A DNA stretch of 64,000 nt from Rhynchopus euleeides (GCA_963210315.1 OY723319.1:1116001-1180000); one strand, 5' to 3'; positions 11,871-23,119 are shown, counted from the stretch's first letter. Notes: generated by a model from the letters alone, not told the origin. A program made the numbers and translations.

Positions 11871-11895
11871 TCTCGCGCGCCTTCGGCGCGCGAGA
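11871..11895. repeat. Hairpin A, copy 1
   Basis: A perfect 11-bp stem (TCTCGCGCGCC/GGCGCGCGAGA) with a TTC loop, flanked by a run of T on one side. Related hairpins with GAA loops followed by AAAAATT lie at 22858-22882 and about 48751-48772. In all three places repeat B lies nearby on the same side. Confidence 0.6.
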
Positions 11896-12050
11896 CCACG
11901 ATCCTGAGCGGCCGGGTGCGAACGACAGTCACACACATGCGACGCGACACGCATGCAATGCGACGCAACAGCTTCCGTCTGAGTTGGCCAGAAGGAGGAT
12001 GCCGAAGCGTTCCGTTCCTAGATGACACCTCTTTCCCGAGGTGTCATGAT

Positions 12051-12141
12051 CGCATACAAGGACTTGGCTATGGGATGCATGTCACAGGGGGGTCTGGGGG
12101 GCAGAGCCCCCCAGCCGCCGGAGGCCACGGTAGTGAACATG
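12051..12141 (-). repeat. Repeat B, copy 1 (GC hairpin repeat)
   Basis: About 90 bp whose minus-strand sequence runs TGTTCACTACCGTGGCCTCC, then a CTGGGGGGC...GCCCCCCAG hairpin, then CAAGTCCTTG near the end. Other copies, all in plus orientation, start at about 22652, 48308, 48483, 50300 and 50462. Confidence 0.65.
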
Positions 12142-13663
12142 TGTTAGCCTGGTCCCCGAGTACGCTCCACAGTCGAAGCAAAGTGGAGAGTCACATGCGG
12201 TTGGTGTTGCTCTTTCGTCATGAGAGCAATATACGGTGCGGTAAACGGTTTCAGGACTGCTGTAAAGGGCTCCTCCGCAGCCAGGTCCCAAATATTTTTT
12301 TTCCCGGAGGAGCTCCTCCACTCCTCCACTCCTCCGGCGTCAGATTTTTTAAGTTTTTTTTGTAGCCTCATGCAATGAAGGAGGAAATGGAACACGGAGA
12401 AAGCAGGTCATTCGAGTTTACGGCACGCGTAGTGCCGTAATTGCAGAGCCACATCTCACCTCATCACAGGTCGAGGTGTGTGCGTTTCACCACAACCTCT
12501 CCCCTCCCCATTCCCCCGTGTTGAGTGACATGTGTCGATAGTGTTCCATTTTTGAGGAACTCCTCCGACTCCTCCGGTCGCGAGAACACTGGTTGGAGCG
12601 CCACCTCCGCCCCCACCCACCCCGCTCCCCACCCCCCACCCCCCCACCCCCCCCCGAGGGGGCAGCAGAATCATCGAGAGTGAAGGGTTGTCTAACTGCT
12701 CCCCTCACCCACCCCCCTCCTCTCGCCTGCATAACGAGTGAAGGGTGATCATTCTTGTGCTCCCTTCTACTTCTATTTCACTACCCCCCCCCCCTCCTCT
12801 CGGTGCGCCCTTCCACCCACGTGTGGGACAGCGCAGCTCGTGCGGCAGGCACGCACGACCCACACACACACACCCCCCACTTGGTCTGTGCAAATGAAAA
12901 AAAAACGCATGCACTTCCGGTTCCAACTCTTGCCCTCGCGCCGCGAGATCCGTCCAAAACGAAGGGGATGAGGGGGGGGTGTGGTCTTTTTCCCGCAAAC
13001 CGGATTTGGCGCAAAACAAACAACAGCCTTATCTTTTTGGACTGATTTGGTCGGTTTCTTGTCTCCCTTGGGTGTCCCTGGGTGTCCCTCCTGGAGCAAC
13101 ACCCCCGTCACATAGAGGGAGGTTTTTTTCCATGTTGCACTTTGCGAGGCCCAGCCTCACAGTGCGACGGCCTCCGCTCTGTGTCTTGCCCCTTGCCTGC
13201 GATCCGGCCAGGGAGGGTGTGGGGGGGAGGATGGGTACGGGTATGTTGGGTGATTTACATACGTTTTTGTTTCTTTTTTTTTGCGCAGGCGTGTCATTTG
13301 CGTCATCATAGCTGTCAGGTTATCACGCGGAGGGAAGGGGGGGGGTAGTCAGTGGAAATCCGTGGGGGGGGAGGCATGCTGGAGAGAGCCACTCGTCCCC
13401 CCATCCCATCCCATCCCACCCTCCCCTCCCTCCGCCCTTCAGAGTGAAGCCGCTGCACCGGTGTTCTTCCCTGCTGTTCTTCCCTCTTTCGAGCCCCCCC
13501 TCCCTCGCGACTCCAGTGAGTGGTGTGTTCACCCCCCCGGGTTGTGTCGGGGCCTTTGCCTTGCCGTGGTTCATCTCCGGGCGGGCTACCCTTCACACCC
13601 CTTGACACCACGCAGGCTGCACACAACGTATCTCTTGTCCGGTGTGCCGCCGAGGCAAGGCTA

Positions 13664-14770
13664 ATGGAAGCCCTGCAGGATGATCTGTGCACAGCCTGGA
13701 AGGGCGAGTTGGCCATCCACACGTCGAGATGCGATCTGCCACGGGGTTCGGAGGGAGCCAGCGTCCTGAACAACATGGGTGTCAGGCTTACCCGCGGTGG
13801 CTGCGTCACCCTGGAGGATGGGGTGGTGGTGACGAGGCAGCAGCTCTTCAAGCGCGCCATCGCGGTGTGCCCGATGTACGCAGCTGCGTTTGTCAACCTC
13901 GGTGCCACGCTTGCACCCGGGGGGGAGACCGCCCTGGAGGACGGGGTTGTGATGACAAAACAGCAGCTGTATATGCGGGCCATCGCCTTGGACCCGAAGT
14001 CTGCGAGTGCCTTCAGCAACCTCGGGCTCACGCTGTCGGCAGGGCAGGGGGTGGAATTGGAAGATGGGGCATCCGTGGGAAAGCAGGATCTGTTTATCCG
14101 TGCGATATCCCTGGACCCAACATCTGTGGGTGCGCTGAACAACCTCGGGGATCTGCTGCCTTTTGGGGGACAGGTGGTGCTCGGGGATGGGTCATCTGTG
14201 ACAAAGCAGCAGCTGTACAAACGGGTGATTGCGCTTCAGCCAAAGTGTGCTAATGCGTTTAACAGCCTTGGTGCAGCGCTTCTGCCTGGCGGGGAGACGA
14301 CGCTTGATGATGGGATGGTCATGACGCAGCAGCAGCTGTTCAAGCGTGCTATTGCGCTCAGCCCCGGGTTTGCAAATGCATTCAACAACCTTGCCCTGAC
14401 GCTGTCGCCCAGCGAGCACACACTGCTGGAGGACGGGGTGTCGGTGACAAAGCAGCAAGCCTTCAAGCGTGCAATAGCGCTGGACCCCCTGTCTGCCGAT
14501 GCACTCAGCAACCTCGGCACCACGCTCCGACCTGGCGAGGTGGCCACCCTGGAGGACGGGGCGCAGATGACGAGGCAGCAGCTCTTCAAGCGCGCTATCG
14601 CGGTGTGCCCGACGCACGCAGCTGCCTCTGTCAACCTCAGCGCCACACTTGCGCCTGGGGGGGAGACCACCCTGGAGGACGGGACGGCAGTCACCCGCGA
14701 GCAGCTCCGCCACCCGGACCGTGCCCCTCCCAGCGCGGCGGGCCCCCCTGCGGCGTGTGCCGAGGGGTGA
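13664..14770 (+). CDS. TPR-like repeat protein, about 368 aa
   Basis: The ATG at 13664 is the first in frame; the same frame is open upstream but without ATG, and an acceptor-like CACGCAG near 13615 hints at a missing first exon. From residue ~45 the protein is an array of eight to nine units of about 38-39 residues with consensus A-x-NNLGxxL-xxG-xxxxLEDGxxVTKQQLFKRAIALDP. The NLG...A..L.RAIALDP pattern is that of TPR helix A/B pairs, with an inserted LEDGxxVTKQQ segment between helices. TPR arrays are protein-binding scaffolds; the partner is unknown. The last unit is incomplete and the C-terminus turns Pro/Ala-rich. No membrane segment is seen. Confidence 0.7.
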   Translation: MEALQDDLCTAWKGELAIHTSRCDLPRGSEGASVLNNMGVRLTRGGCVTLEDGVVVTRQQLFKRAIAVCPMYAAAFVNLGATLAPGGETALEDGVVMTKQQLYMRAIALDPKSASAFSNLGLTLSAGQGVELEDGASVGKQDLFIRAISLDPTSVGALNNLGDLLPFGGQVVLGDGSSVTKQQLYKRVIALQPKCANAFNSLGAALLPGGETTLDDGMVMTQQQLFKRAIALSPGFANAFNNLALTLSPSEHTLLEDGVSVTKQQAFKRAIALDPLSADALSNLGTTLRPGEVATLEDGAQMTRQQLFKRAIAVCPTHAAASVNLSATLAPGGETTLEDGTAVTREQLRHPDRAPPSAAGPPAACAEG

Positions 14771-16276
14771 CGCGGCACCAGCACAGGCCCTGCCCGATGC
14801 ACCTCTCGGTTGGGTGGCCCAGATGCATAGCAATATCATTGCGAGGAGCGAAGCCTCGCCCGGGGCACGGCATCTCCGAAGGCCTCGTCGTCAGGCAGCA
14901 CCATGCAGCGAAGCGTTCTGCCTTCTCCCGGCAGAAGGCAGAAGAATCGTTGTCCACATGTGTGCCGTTGTGGTGGTGAGGCTTGCATCATGCGGGTGTG
15001 GGATCCGAGGCGGGGTACTGGCATGTGGCCCCTGTTCGCTTCACGCTTCCCCGTGCGTCACACACGAAGCAGATGAAACGAGGGTGTGGCAAAAGAAAAG
15101 TGTGCTGTGTTCTGCCTTGCGGTGTATTCTGCCTGATTGTCCTTGTGCTCCATCTTTTCCTCGGATCATACAACACGGGTTCCTGTCAGCTGGTTCTCTC
15201 CAGCTCCCGCTGGAGAGTCGGCAGACAGGCACACCTTGTCGTATGGTTTGGGCAGGCGGAATGAGCTGGAAACAGAACACGATATCGGGAGTCTCTGCTT
15301 TGAACACACTTCCGACCACACAATGAGGGGGGCCAATGTGAGCACGGGGTGTAATGGTTGCTGAATCAATTCCAACTGTGACTTGCGCCAGCACTGGCGC
15401 ATGGAGGGAGATGGCAGGGAGAGATGTCTTGCATCCTCTCAGAGAGGCAGAGTAGTGTGCTAGCTTACGGCATCCAATAGAGTAGTTATAGTGATGTTGG
15501 TTGGTTGATTCGCTCAGAACTGCGGAAATGCGTCAAAAGGGAGGTGAGAGAGAGAGAGAGGGAGGGCGGGTTGTGCCTCACTTAACTGAGCTTTTACGAC
15601 GCACAGCGACACAACAGCCGAAGGCCCTTCGTGTGAATTTTCTTCGTTTTGGGAGACGGGCGCCTCGAGTTTGGGAGGGATTTTCCAGAGCCATATATAA
15701 TTCCCCGCCATCTTCTAGAGAACGGCATGCCAAAAAAAACTTCTGGCAGATGCCGGGCTGGAAAGAGCTGGACACTCGAGACGCCCCTCCGCTCTCCCCT
15801 CGAGCTGCTACTGTGTGACGGTGATGTTCTCCCCACCCCGGTTGCCTGTCTTTGTGCGTGCATATATCGCTGCAACCTCTCCCCTGCACCTCTTGTGACC
15901 GACAGAGTCTCCCCCATTTGTGTGTAACCGCTCTGGAAACCAGCAAAACTCCGAGCCACGCCGGAAAAATGGGAGGGCTCTGCTCGGATTGGGTGGAAAC
16001 ATTTCCACGGATCGCCGCATCGCTTCTTTCTTTCCAGGTCCTGGGCAACCTCTTTGTCAATGCCCTGGACTCCACCCTCCTGGGCACACTATACCTTGTT
16101 TTGATTTGTTTCGTTTTGTTTTGTGGATCGGGTCCCTCCTGGCAAGAAATGAACTGCACGGACCACAGCGCAGCGTGAGCTGCATGCAGTGCATCACGCC
16201 AACGAAGCCAGCCCCCCCCCCCCCTGAAACTGCCGCAGCCTTCTTCTTCTTCTTCTTCTCAATATTGTTATGCTAT
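14771..16276. other. Intergenic, no gene seen
   Basis: Several 60-230 codon frames on both strands have no domain character or codon bias. Nothing else recognised. Confidence 0.35.
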
Positions 16277-16497
16277 TTACGAGCGGCGAAGCGCAGCGAA
16301 GTCGCGAAGTATCGAAGTATCGAAGGAAATCGTACGACTGAATCTTTAGGATTATCACCTTTTATGCCACTTCAGAGGGTCAACATCGCCTTGAGACAGC
16401 AAGTGGAGTCAACAAAAAGTAGTCCGGAATTGTCGGTTTGTTCTCCCACAGTTGCTGGACAGGGTGTCTCCCGTCAAGCGAAAGGAGTACGATTTTT
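16277..16497 (+). repeat. Small inverted-repeat element C, copy 1
   Basis: The core 16327-16497 is bounded by AAATCGTACgact and agGAGTACGATTT, inverted copies of each other, with internal AGTAGTCCGGAA and TTGCTGGACAGGGTGTCT. It is preceded by TTACGAGCG and a stutter of CGAAG. Copies: 47243-47449 (+), 21618-21762 (-), and a 3'-truncated copy at 63157-63300 (+). Too short to code; a MITE-like element. Confidence 0.6.
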
Positions 16498-16813
16498 GCA
16501 CCTACCTGTGAACGCAGGTGGGGCACCGTATAGTATAGTCAAAGCTATCCCTCGTCATTCCTTCCCCGGTCGCCACTGGACACCCTTTGTTTTGTCTTGT
16601 CGTCTGCCCAGTCACCCATGATTCCTCTCGCCCCACCCCGCACAGTCGCGTGGAGGGGCGCGAGATCCCGGGCCCGCGCTACGGGGAGGAAAACGCCGGC
16701 TGATGCAATGCAGACACACAACCCCCACTCCCCACCCCCCACTCCCCCCCCCCAGGCCCTGGGGTAAGGATTTTTGGTAGTTCACGGATTTCCTCCGGGG
16801 GGGGGGGGGGGGG
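16498..16813. other. Spacer between small repeats, no gene seen
   Basis: C- and G-rich sequence ending in a long poly-G tract next to the foldback element. No coding feature. Confidence 0.35.
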
Positions 16814-17964
16814 TAGGGGGGGTCAAATGGGGGTGACAAACACGATTTTTCAAAAAACCGGCGCAGAGGCCCCAAAGCCCCCGTAAACCCTCCAAACCCC
16901 CCCAGATCGGTCCGGAAACCCATCGAACCCCACTTTTCCACCATTCCGGGCACCTCAGGTGCCCGAATTGGGGTACCTAAATTTTGTGCCACCGTTTGGT
17001 ACCGGACAGTGCCACTGTGTGGGAGGTTGGAAAAGAAAATGCCCCAACACACCACATCTGAGGGTTGCAATGCATGTTGCTTGCCAACCACGTCATCCGG
17101 TGGGTGTCAGGCGCTATGTAGGTGGCATTAGCCAGGTCTTCGATGTGTTCTGGCTTGTATATATACCTCCCTGCCTGCGGCACAGGCACTGCCTTTGTCC
17201 CCCACACCAGCCACAGAGAGCGTATTGTACTCGGTCCACGGTTGCTGATTCATTGTGATGCGTTGTATCCTCGAGTGAACGTCACACACTAGTGGCACCA
17301 CCACCCGCCATCCGAGAGCTGTATTGACTTTGCGCGCTTCCGTTGTATTCACCTCGCCACGCATATTGCACCGTTCAGTACCAGTGCTCTTGGGCCAGGC
17401 AAAGTAGACCGCAGCAACTACCAATTCTGGCACAATGGGTACCACGACAGCGCACTTCATGTGTTCCCGGAATGTACAGCTCGTGTTGCAACAGTCGTTG
17501 TCAACACATCCCGGTTGTGGAGCACTGCTGCACAGGAATCACACGACCATCTGGACTGTTCCGTACCTACAGGCAGCCTCCCGGTGCATGGTGGCAGGGA
17601 GGTATATATACAAGCCAGAACACATCGAAGACCTGGCTAATGCCACCTACATAGCGCCTGACACCCACCGGATGACGTGGTTGGCAAGCAACATGCATTG
17701 CAACCCTCAGATGTGGTGTGTTGGGGCATTTTCTTTTCCAACCTCCCACACAGTGGCACTGTACGGTACCAAACGGTGGCACAAAATTTAGGTACCCCAA
17801 TTCGGGCACCTGAGGTGCCCGGAATGGTGGAAAAGTGGGGTTCGATGGGTTTCCGGACCGATCTGGGGGGGTTTGGAGGGTTTACGGGGGCTTTGGGGCC
17901 TCTGCGCCGGTTTTTTGAAAAATCGTGTTTGTCCACGTAAAAGGGTGGCATTTGACCCCCCCTA
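16814..17964. mobile_element. TA-flanked foldback element with ~365-bp terminal inverted repeats
   Basis: Left arm 16814-17175 and right arm 17593-17964 are near-perfect reverse complements, around a ~417-bp unique centre. The ends read TAGGGGGGGTCAAATG and CATTTGACCCCCCCTA, so a TA target duplication as in Tc1/mariner-pogo elements is likely. No transposase is encoded; apparent frames such as the mirrored 159-aa ORFs merely reflect the arms. Arm differences are mostly small indels and substitutions, implying a fairly young, non-autonomous element. It lies 28 bp from the left end of the 5.3-kb element. Confidence 0.75.
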
Positions 17965-18016
17965 GGGGGGGGGGGGCTCCCCGCGGGCTGAGCACGGTGG
18001 GATCTTGTAAATTTTA

Positions 18017-18482
18017 CATGTATAACTACAAGTATAATACATGTATTATACATGTATAATACTTGCATGTCAACTATTATACATGTATAATACATGTATA
18101 TGCCTGAAATATACATGTAAAATACATGTATATCAAGTAAAAATACATGTATAATACTTGCATGTCAACTATTATACATGTATTTTTACTTGATATACAT
18201 GTATTTTACATGTATATTTCAGGCATTTACATGTATTTTACATGTATAATACTTGTCATGCAAGTATTATACATGTAAAATACTTGCATGACAAGTAAAA
18301 TACTTGCATGCAAGTAAAATACATGTATTTTACTTGCATGCAAGTATTTTACTTGTCATGCAAGTATTATACATGTATTTTACTTGTCATGCAAGTATTT
18401 TACATGTATAATACTTGCATGACAAGTATTATACATGTAAAATACATGTAAATGCCTGAAATATACATGTAAAATACATGTA
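18017..18482. repeat. AT-rich palindromic subterminal array, left end
   Basis: About 465 bp built from ACATGTAT, ACTTGCATG(T/A)CAAG and related 8-12 bp palindromic units, in strong compositional contrast to the GC-rich surroundings. The array is matched in inverted order at 23120-23306. Likely binding sites for the element's own transposase; spacing is too irregular for CRISPR. Confidence 0.75.
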
Positions 18483-18926
18483 CCGTAAACGGAAAAAGGG
18501 TGGAACGTAAAAATGTTCCAAGTTCCCAAAAAAAGGCCAAACGTTCCATCTTTTTTACGGTCCACTATTTATTGGGACTGAATATGGAAAAGACAATGCG
18601 ATTTTCGCCCGCGGGCTGGTGGGTTGCGGGGCGCGGACTGCGGCCACGCCGTAGACTCCCACACGTAGGCCTCCCGACCTCCCAGCTTTGGACCCTCCCT
18701 CCACCACCGCAACCAACGCCAGCAAGAGAAGCAAGGCATCCCTGCATGTGGAAAGGGCACGATCACCACCACTCACCTCGAGACTCACCCACCACCACAC
18801 CTCGAGAAGACATTACATACAAGTTATACAGACAGAGTATCTAAAGGGACATCAAGAGAGGGAGGGTGACGGGTTTGCGGGACATTTACAGGGGCATAAA
18901 CAGAGAGAGGGGATGTGGCACAGTGC

Positions 18927-21149
18927 TCAGCACTCAGCACTGAAGTCGAGTGACGACAGGATCCTCTCCATCTCTGCCAATTCTGCGGGGGTCGTCAGCG
19001 CTGCGTCCGGGTGCACCTCGGTTGGAGGGTCGTAGTCAGCAACAGCATCATCGGTACTTGCTGCGAGCGTTCCGGGGTCGGCGATGATGCCAGCGCGGAC
19101 GAACGTTTTCACGACGGAGCTCGGCTTCACCTTGCTGAACCCACGGCACAGCCAGGCGAGATGGCGGTCGCGCATGTCCGCGGCGGTCACCTTCGTCGTC
19201 CTGGCCAGGTCAGCCATCAACTCCTGGTCGTCGAGCTCAGGGTTCTGGGCGACGAACGACACGAAATGCAGGTTCTCCGCGTCGAACACGATCAGCGGCC
19301 CGGAACGGATCTCCGTGAGGGTCGCGGCCCACTGCACCTCGGACAGGGTGATCAGCCTCACACTGGTGTAGTACTCCCGGTTGAGTGCGCCCACAGCAGC
19401 CTGGGCGGCGGGGTATGGGAGGCGCTGTGCCTCGGTGAACTGCGCAGCGTCACCATTCGCAGAACGCAGTTCCTCCAGCACCTGCTGAACAGCATCCTGT
19501 GCGCCGGGAATGCCTTCCGTGTCAGTGGGGATCACCTTCTCGAGCAGGTTGAGAGCATCCTTGACCTTCGGGAGGTAGGCCTTCCGCACGCCGTAGCTGT
19601 TGAGACACAGCTCCACAGCACGCAGGGCGTACCACCCACTCGCGTTGTCCCCAGGGTGAACCCAGTCCGCACAACCCGGAGACACCACGATGCTTGCCCT
19701 TGTGCCGGCAAGGACTGCGTTGCGGAAGGCGGCTGTCTTCACGGACGAATCGTACACCATCACTTCATGCGACCCCATCCCTGCGAAGAGGAAAGGGGTG
19801 CCAGTTTTCGCAAGGGCACGGGTTTTCCTCTTCTCGTCACGCCGGAACAGCTTGGTGCAGACACCGGTGTACCACTTCGAGAACTTTTCGCGGAGGTATT
19901 TCTTGATGTAGGCATTGAAGCCCAGGTCCAGCGGCTGCAAGAAAGCAGTAAACCCCGGAGGAATATCGACAGTCACGATGCCGCTCTCTGCGAGTGCTGC
20001 AGCAACCTTCTCGGTCTGTTGGCCCGTGAACTTGTCGATGATCAACAAGGATTTCTGCTCCTCCCCGAGCCCCTTGGTCTCTTTGACACCCGTGAGGTAT
20101 GGCACCAACACCTTCTCGATGTATTCGAGGGTGGTTGCTTCGGACGCCCAGTGTTTCGGATTGGCAGTCAAGTGCCAGGTTTCCCCGTACGTCTCCAGGT
20201 ACTCCTCCTCGAAGCGTCCGTGTGAGCGGGAAGTTAGGCCACCGTATATCAGCTGGACAGGGAGGAGATCGCCGGTCGCACTGGCGCCGAATACACCCGT
20301 AATCGCCTTCTTTTCGTCGGACTTCGAGAGCGGCACGTATGACGCGCCCTTCTTGTCGAAGGTCTTTGTGGTACCTGGCAGGAGGGGAAGGGCAGTGTGG
20401 TCGACATTCACCACCAAATCATCTGGGATGTTGTGCTGTGCCCTCAGACGTTGCACCTCCCCCTCGAACTCAGCCTTGGCCCGTTCCAGCAAACCCGGAC
20501 TGTGGCACACCGCCGTTGTCCGCATTCGCAAGGTCCATCCCTGCGCAGCGAGGTACTTCCGAGCCCATTCCGTGCCGAGAGCTGTCTCAGAATCAATCCT
20601 GCTTGGATCACTGCTGGCACTCACCAGGCCTCGCGCGGAGGCGGACACAGTCTCAGCTGAAACCTGCGTCCCGCACCGCCTCAGGGCGCGCAACAACTGC
20701 ATCAGCCTGGTCTCCTCGCTGTCGGTGAGGATTGCGGGCCGGCCGCGCTTCTGCGGGGGGGGAAGCACCACCTCCTCTGTCACCTCACCGAGAAGAGCTG
20801 CGGCACGCTTCCGCTTGCCCAGCTCTTCCCGGTAGAGGGTCGCAAAACGGGAGGCGGAGCTCTTCGAGAGCTTCCTCCGTCCTGCGAGAGGGGCGTTCCA
20901 ATCGGCAACGACTGCCGAGAGCTTCCCCTCCACCACCTTCCGGTCGATCTCCAGCTTTTCGGCCGGGCTCCAGTCACCACCGCCGGTAGGCCCCTGTGAG
21001 GATGCCTGCTGGTCGCGCACTGCACGCGTCACACTTTCAGCCTCAGCCCGCGAAATCGGACAAGCGCCGTTGCTGCCGGGGGTGTACGCTGCACGGGGCA
21101 CCGTGAAGAGCAACATGCTCTTCTGCTTCGGTTCACGCTTTGGAGGCAT
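18927..21149 (-). CDS. Pogo/Tigger-like DDE_1 transposase, 740 aa
   Basis: The frame is open further upstream, but MPPKREPKQKSMLLF (ATG at 21149) is the first Met giving a sensible N-terminus. Residues ~60-150 form a helical DNA-binding region (RKVVEGKLSAVVADWN...SKSSASRFATLYREEL), followed by an AT-hook-like KRGRP. The DDE domain is clear: VVNVDHTALPLLPG (first D), LLIIDKFTGQ (second D) and PGFTAFLQPLDLGFNAYIKKY (third D), with 35 residues between the second and third acids, giving DD35D. This is the arrangement of pogo/Jerky/Tigger transposases, which cut and paste DNA between inverted repeats. All three acids and the full frame are present, so it may be functional. It is single-exon and antisense frames up to 404 aa over it are shadows. 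Confidence 0.88.
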   Translation of the reverse strand: MPPKREPKQKSMLLFTVPRAAYTPGSNGACPISRAEAESVTRAVRDQQASSQGPTGGGDWSPAEKLEIDRKVVEGKLSAVVADWNAPLAGRRKLSKSSASRFATLYREELGKRKRAAALLGEVTEEVVLPPPQKRGRPAILTDSEETRLMQLLRALRRCGTQVSAETVSASARGLVSASSDPSRIDSETALGTEWARKYLAAQGWTLRMRTTAVCHSPGLLERAKAEFEGEVQRLRAQHNIPDDLVVNVDHTALPLLPGTTKTFDKKGASYVPLSKSDEKKAITGVFGASATGDLLPVQLIYGGLTSRSHGRFEEEYLETYGETWHLTANPKHWASEATTLEYIEKVLVPYLTGVKETKGLGEEQKSLLIIDKFTGQQTEKVAAALAESGIVTVDIPPGFTAFLQPLDLGFNAYIKKYLREKFSKWYTGVCTKLFRRDEKRKTRALAKTGTPFLFAGMGSHEVMVYDSSVKTAAFRNAVLAGTRASIVVSPGCADWVHPGDNASGWYALRAVELCLNSYGVRKAYLPKVKDALNLLEKVIPTDTEGIPGAQDAVQQVLEELRSANGDAAQFTEAQRLPYPAAQAAVGALNREYYTSVRLITLSEVQWAATLTEIRSGPLIVFDAENLHFVSFVAQNPELDDQELMADLARTTKVTAADMRDRHLAWLCRGFSKVKPSSVVKTFVRAGIIADPGTLAASTDDAVADYDPPTEVHPDAALTTPAELAEMERILSSLDFSAEC

Positions 21150-21617
21150 GTGTGTGCGTGTCCCTGCAAACTGGGGGAAAGTGCGTGAGGACAGCGGGAA
21201 GATCAACGAAAACAACAAGGCGAGGCGGCAACGGAGAGGGACATGGAGAGGGGGGGGGGGGGGCGGGGGCGAGCGCGTGACTAGCATCTGGAGTCTCTCA
21301 AGGCCGAACGAGACATATTTCGAGATACCACCCCAAACTCACACGCCACGGTTGTCGGGAGACTGACGACGTTGTCGTCTGTAAGTCCGCCCCAACCCCC
21401 TCACTTACGAATTCCAACGGAGATTTGGAATTCACGGGCCCCGAACATTGTTCCGTGTAGTACCATGCAAGGAGCGTTCCGGTAGAAGTAAAGGTAGAAC
21501 CTGCTGCGCTAGCCCACATAAGCAGCCTCAGTACGGCAAGGCGCGCAGACAGAAGCTGAGACCACCGGGCTCCCTCCAGATGTAAATTCGTGAATCAGTG
21601 CCCGGAAAATTCAGGGA

Positions 21618-21762
21618 AATCGTACTCCTTTCGCTTTAGTGTAGTACACCCTGCAGAAACTGTGGGAGAACAGTTCCGGACTGTTGAGGCCCTGTGGTGT
21701 TAATCCTGAAGCTTCAGTCGTACGATTTCCTTGGTTCCTTCGCGACTTCGTCGCGAAGGAAC
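21618..21762 (-). repeat. Element C, copy 2 (inverted)
   Basis: Begins AAATCGTACTCC and ends GTCGTACGATTT, then a CGCGACTTCGTCGCG hairpin. It corresponds to the minus orientation of the copies at 16277 and 47243 and is nested inside the pogo-like element. Confidence 0.6.
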
Positions 21763-22191
21763 CAGGGGATAAGATAGGTCTGGTTTTCCGGTTTTCAAAA
21801 CCAGGGTTTCCCGGTTCCCGGTTTTCTGGAAAAAAAAAAAAGGCCGGTCTCATTTTTGGCGGGTTTTTTTGTGACTTTGGGACAGTAGAACAGTCAGAAA
21901 AAACGCCATAAAAAAATAGAAAGTGACCCCATCGTGATCCGCACAGAGCTCAAATAGTCCAAAGAAGGCAGAGAAGCGGAGAAGAAAAATGGACCTAGCG
22001 GGTGGCCCGGTGGGTGGTGATGCCCTCGTCATGCAGGTCTCTTCTGTTTTGAAGGTGCACACATGGTGGACTCCAGCCACCCTAGCGAGTGTCTAAGAGG
22101 GGTCTAAGACTGCAGTCTGTACTGAAGACGGGAGTCTATTTTCCAGCTAATTTACGCTAAGACTCCCGCTGGTTGAGATTCATGGGAGACA

Positions 22192-22241
22192 CACGGTGTA
22201 CTCCAGCGGAGGTAGGGTAACCTCCGCTGGAGTTCACCGTG
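22192..22241. repeat. 50-bp near-perfect palindrome with CACGGTG ends
   Basis: Two 22-bp arms (CACGGTGTACTCCAGCGGAG and inverse) around AGGGTA. It consists only of the terminal repeat of the CACGGTGG element family and may be a minimal deletion product. A second, degenerate end (CATGGTGGACTCC) lies at 22062. Confidence 0.65.
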
Positions 22242-22651
22242 TCGTCTGCCTCTGTGCAGCGTCACTCGGTGCCATCGAATACATGGCGACAGCCCACCAA
22301 CTCGAGACAGATCTGCTTGTCTGGAGGGCTGAGACGAGAACACGAACGAATTTCAAGCAGTCTTGAAGGTCGCCAAGCCTATTGGGGGCAACTAACAGAT
22401 GAGATTTGTTTGTTGCCTGTCGTCACAGCTAGCCCATCTCCTCGATAACGGAATGTGTGCAGAGATCTCGTGGACCCTTTGGCCATTCTGTCGTGCACCC
22501 ACTCCACCCACAACGCACACCTGTCACGAGTGGTCGCTCCCCCGTCCTCCTCCACCCTGAAGGTTGAACCCTCAAGGACCAGTGATCTCCTGCTGGCCGG
22601 GCTGCGATCAGCGAAGCCTTCCTACTTACAAGCGAATCCAGACTGTAGGGA

Positions 22652-22882
22652 ACAGATGTTCACTACCGTGGCCTCCGGCGGCTGGGGGGCTCCGCCCCCC
22701 AGACCCCCCTGCGTAAAAAAATTACACCAGACCGGTTTTTTGGCCGAGAGTCCAAACTTTCAAAGCAGCTGCTGCGCCTGCCCCACCAAGCAGCCTCAGT
22801 ACGACAGGACGCGCGCAGGCACCGGGCCCTCTCAGATTCTGGGAGGGTTTGCGCGGGTCGCGCGCGCCGAAGGCGCGCGCGA
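22652..22882 (+). repeat. Repeat B followed by hairpin A
   Basis: Repeat B at 22652-22712, then hairpin A at 22858-22882 (TCGCGCGCGCC-GAA-GGCGCGCGCGA) followed by AAAAATTTTC. The same B-then-A order occurs near 48.3-48.8 kb and, in reverse, at 11.9-12.1 kb. Confidence 0.6.
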
Positions 22883-23119
22883 AAAATTTTCAAAACCAGA
22901 AAAACCGGAAAACGGCGCCAGAAAAAAAGTCTATCTTATACCCTGAAGGAACTCGTAAAAAAAAAAAAAAAAAACGCCAAGTCCACTATCCCAACCGTAA
23001 AATAGGTGGACCGTAAAAATGTTCCAAGTTCCGGAAAAATCCCATTTGTTCCATCTTTTTTACGTTCCAACTATAGTACGGTTCACCTTTATTACGGTCC
23101 ACAATATTTCCGTTTACGG

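Larger units (their letters stand above)
11577..13663. other. Intergenic region with dispersed repeats
   Basis: No gene supported. It holds hairpin A (11871-11895), repeat B in minus orientation (12051-12141), several C-rich and T-rich tracts, and at about 12997-13035 a 40-bp stretch (CCGGATTTGGCG...GCCTTATCTTTTT) that recurs next to a small element at about 47452-47490. An acceptor-like CACGCAG ends near 13615 and may mark an upstream exon junction of the next gene. Confidence 0.4.

Noticed and set aside
18017-18482. CRISPR-like appearance of regularly spaced palindromes
   Set aside because: Units vary from 8 to 12 bp without unique spacers, the genome is eukaryotic, and the array is mirrored at the other transposon end.
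19011-20225. 404-aa plus-strand frame
   Set aside because: Antisense shadow of the pogo-like transposase.
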